From the NCBI GenBank assembly GCA_026874595.1, contig CM049316.1, positions 37,827,195 to 37,891,194 on the forward strand: 64,000 nt of DNA, in the 5' to 3' direction. Source of the stretch: Sipunculus nudus (taxonomy: Eukaryota; Annelida; Sipuncula; Golfingiida; Sipunculidae). The position numbers and the translations under genes are program-made. The stretch's first letter is position 1; each line of letters opens with the position of its first letter. Below the pieces are notes generated by a model. It was not told where the DNA came from and did not search any database. It worked only from the letters and a program-made list of their open reading frames with translations. Of the stretch, positions 61,407 through 64,000 are shown in pieces.

Positions 61407-62222
61407 TTTCTCTCTCGCATACTATGCGGCCAGAGGCTGTTCATTAATATAGTACTTAAGAATTTAAACACGGTCAAACGGACGGAACGGTACACTAATT
61501 TGCCAGGTTCATGGAGAGGCGACGACATTTTACGCACAAAAAAGACATCACTTACAACCCGCGGCATGATTAATGTCAATTACAAGTTCATTTACCTCGC
61601 GATATCATCACGTTCAGGTAAGGTCTATCCTTGAAGGTCACAGATATTTCAGGACTTTTGCCTGCACCAAGGTAACATGTGAAGGTCCCACTGACATTTA
61701 TTTTTTCTGCAACACTCTGCCATGACGATTATTCATTTATATTATCTTTATCAGAAACTGTGCCTTGTCAGCTAAAAAAAAAACAAATAACTCTAGACCC
61801 ATTACAGGGATGGACACAGAAACATAAACTTGGTCGGGAGGGGGGGGGGGGGAGGGGGCAACATGACTTGTAAAGTAACTGGTCCACTTGCATTGCTGAT
61901 CAAGGGGGGCGTGGCCCTCGAAATCTCCCCTCTCGCAGTATAAATTTTAGAAAATTCTTTTCCAGAGTTTTTATGGGAAGTATGTTGTAGGAATAAAATC
62001 ATTCCAGGCTGTATTTTATTGTATATTTGGGGGGGGGGGGGGGGTGTAGGGAAGGGCATCTCCCCTCTTTGGTGTATGTGTGTTTGTATGGTGTGAGAGT
62101 GTGTGAGGAAGTGTGTCTGTGTGTGCAGAATTTTCAGTAATAATTAAAAACCAGTAATAATTAAAAACCACACAACTGCCTTAGGATAATGTGGACAACT
62201 TTACCTGAAGCAAATCAAGGTG
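61405..62222. other. Intergenic DNA with G runs
   Basis: G-rich runs at 61838-61858 and 62030-62045 bracket a stretch with GGGCGTGGCC and CTCCCCTCTCGC; probably a degraded GC-tract element. A TG-rich patch follows at 62078-62126. No gene. Confidence 0.45.
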
Positions 62223-62384
62223 AGCGGATCCAGGGGTCATCGCAACCTTTTTAAGGGATTCAGACCTGGACCTCCCCCCCCCCCCCCCCCCCCCCTTTCG
62301 GAGCCTGTGGATCTGGTTTTAGGTTTTGTCGTTAGTCCTCCTGGGTTAAGACCTCTTTTCCTAAATCCTGCATCCGCCCCTGTT
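62223..62384. mobile_element. GGATCC-family TIR element
   Basis: Begins GCGGATCCAGGGG and ends CCTGCATCCGCCCCT, with a long C run and TTTTAGGTTTTGTCGTTAGT inside, matching 34626-34838. Confidence 0.6.
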
Positions 62385-64000
62385 CACAAACGACAGTCGT
62401 GGCTTCATATGCCATGACGATTGTCAATGATATACAATGTCTTCTCTATTTTTTTAAATACATGTATACATATTTTTTAAATTGTTTATCAATATAATAC
62501 GATAGCTGTAATCCGAATATACGCAAGGGCCAGACGCATTAATTAATTTGCCCTACAAACAGATAAGATATTCATATCAGTATGATGAATATGGCAAAAA
62601 AAAAAGTGGCCGATGTTAACATATGGCACAGTTCGTGTACCTGCTAACGTACAAAGTCTTTATGGAGGAAAGGATACTAGAAAAGATCGGGCATTTATCA
62701 CTCTGTGATCATTATATATACAACGCTCGTGCCACCTGGGTTATTGGCTTTTCTGAACCTTTAACTTCTGACATAGTTTCAACTGCGCACGCTACACAGT
62801 TTTGCTACATCCGCCCTTGCAGACAACAGTCATGATAAATAAACTGATCTAATTAATCTTCTGACATATTTATTTTTGGGATTAATCATGATTTCGATAA
62901 TAAATAACACCCTCACACACCGATGCACCCTTCCACACACCTTCACACACACACACCTACACACACATACACATGAAAGGGGCCGGCGCATGAAGGATCT
63001 TATAAAAGGGTGGGCTAAACAACAAGGCACAGAAAAACACGTTTATACCTGGAGTGTGAGCAGAATTTATTCTTAACTCTCGCAATAAAAGTATACGGAA
63101 GACTAGAAATCTGCATTTTAAGGAATGCAAGTGTCCGCCATTCACTTATTTGGCCCATATTCCCATGTTCTTTCGTGCATAAGTGACTGTAGACTTGTGA
63201 CTATTCATTTATGATATTCCAGGATCCGGGTCATATGTCGGATCCACACCAAAATCAAATCGATTCTTTATTGGTTCATTCCCGAAATGCTCAGTAAATT
63301 TCATGTGATTCCGTTCTATGATTGTGTGTGTTTTATTGTGAACAAACACAAAACACACAGGTACGGGGATGGACGCACACCCTCATGGCAGAGGCAAAAA
63401 ATGGGTGTGAAACGCAACATCCTTCGCTGTTGTCGGAAGCAAGCATATATTATTGTATATAGCCCAGAATTTTAGGTCTGAAATAAATGAGCGCCCCCTG
63501 TACACCGACTAAATCAGCCCCTGAATGCAGGTATGTCCTCAAGCATCTCACTAATGTTATGTCTATGGCCAAATTCATCCAGCACCTGACGCACAACGAC
63601 TCACACAACAACATTTACTCGACTAATTTAGAGCAAATAATGAATTTTATATTTTATAATGTATATATTGTATACAAAATTGGAATAAAAATAAATAAAT
63701 AAATAAATGTATATTTATATATATATATATAGATAGATATATACCTGTGTGTATGTGAGTGTTATTTTGATTATATTTCACTTATTGCGGCAGGGACTGT
63801 GCCCTGCCTCTTCAAACTATTACTAACCTGGACACCTTCCAGATTTGCACCTTGACTAGAGAAAACAGTGTAATGGTTCTGTAAACACGTAATGTGGACG
63901 GGTTTGAGTTGTTGTGCTTTGATAAGAGGAAATAAACACAGAGAATATGATAGTATTTTTACAACCCCACTTTATTGGATATTAAAAAAACTAGAATATT
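62385..64000. other. Right edge, no gene recognised
   Basis: AT-rich. Contains a CA-rich patch (62910-62974), an (AAAT)n patch (63688-63708) and (AT)n at 63715-63732. No exon or RNA gene seen. Confidence 0.5.

Overview
The window is animal nuclear DNA: intron-rich, AT-rich and packed with microsatellites, minisatellites and small non-autonomous DNA transposons. The coding content, the repeat style (long (AT)n and (CT)n runs, tRNA-derived SINEs, many terminal-inverted-repeat elements) and general appearance best fit a marine mollusc, probably a bivalve. The species call is inference; no rRNA or mitochondrial marker is present to fix it.

The only protein-coding genes I can support are three paralogues of DHRS4 (short-chain dehydrogenase/reductase family member 4, an NADPH-dependent carbonyl/retinal reductase). 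Gene A contributes only its last exon (2478-2589, +); the rest lies upstream of the window. Gene B (12870-27559, +) is complete in nine coding exons, 259 aa. Gene C (45790-56010, -) is complete in nine coding exons, 279 aa. B and C have the same intron positions and phases, so they come from one ancestral gene by duplication. A and B run in the same direction and C faces B tail to tail, about 18 kb away. C keeps a mitochondrial-type leader; B has a truncated start preceded by a small upstream ORF that looks like the wreck of that leader.

Layout: 1-2298 and 4757-7030 are near-identical copies of one segment, the first just upstream of the last exon of gene A. 4286-5060 is a ~157 bp tandem repeat carrying palindromic AGGTCAnnnTGACCT sites. 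7028-12800 is repeat-rich intergenic DNA. Intron 1 of gene B holds a 3.4 kb, 39 bp-unit minisatellite with a 1500 bp higher-order period. Intron 7 holds a large foldback sequence. Intron 8 holds a ~325 bp tandem repeat with CTCF-like motifs and an AGGTCA triple, plus a TTAA-flanked MITE. 27.6-45.8 kb is gene-free and holds a hAT-type element, a pogo/Tigger-like element with a nested LINE fragment, and local duplications. The introns of gene C hold 31 bp and 17 bp minisatellites and two MITEs. 56.0-64.0 kb is the upstream flank of gene C; I see no gene in it.

Functionally the window is a DHRS4 cluster of probable retinal/steroid/quinone reductases. Nuclear-receptor-type sites lie in nearby repeats; whether they regulate the cluster is untested.
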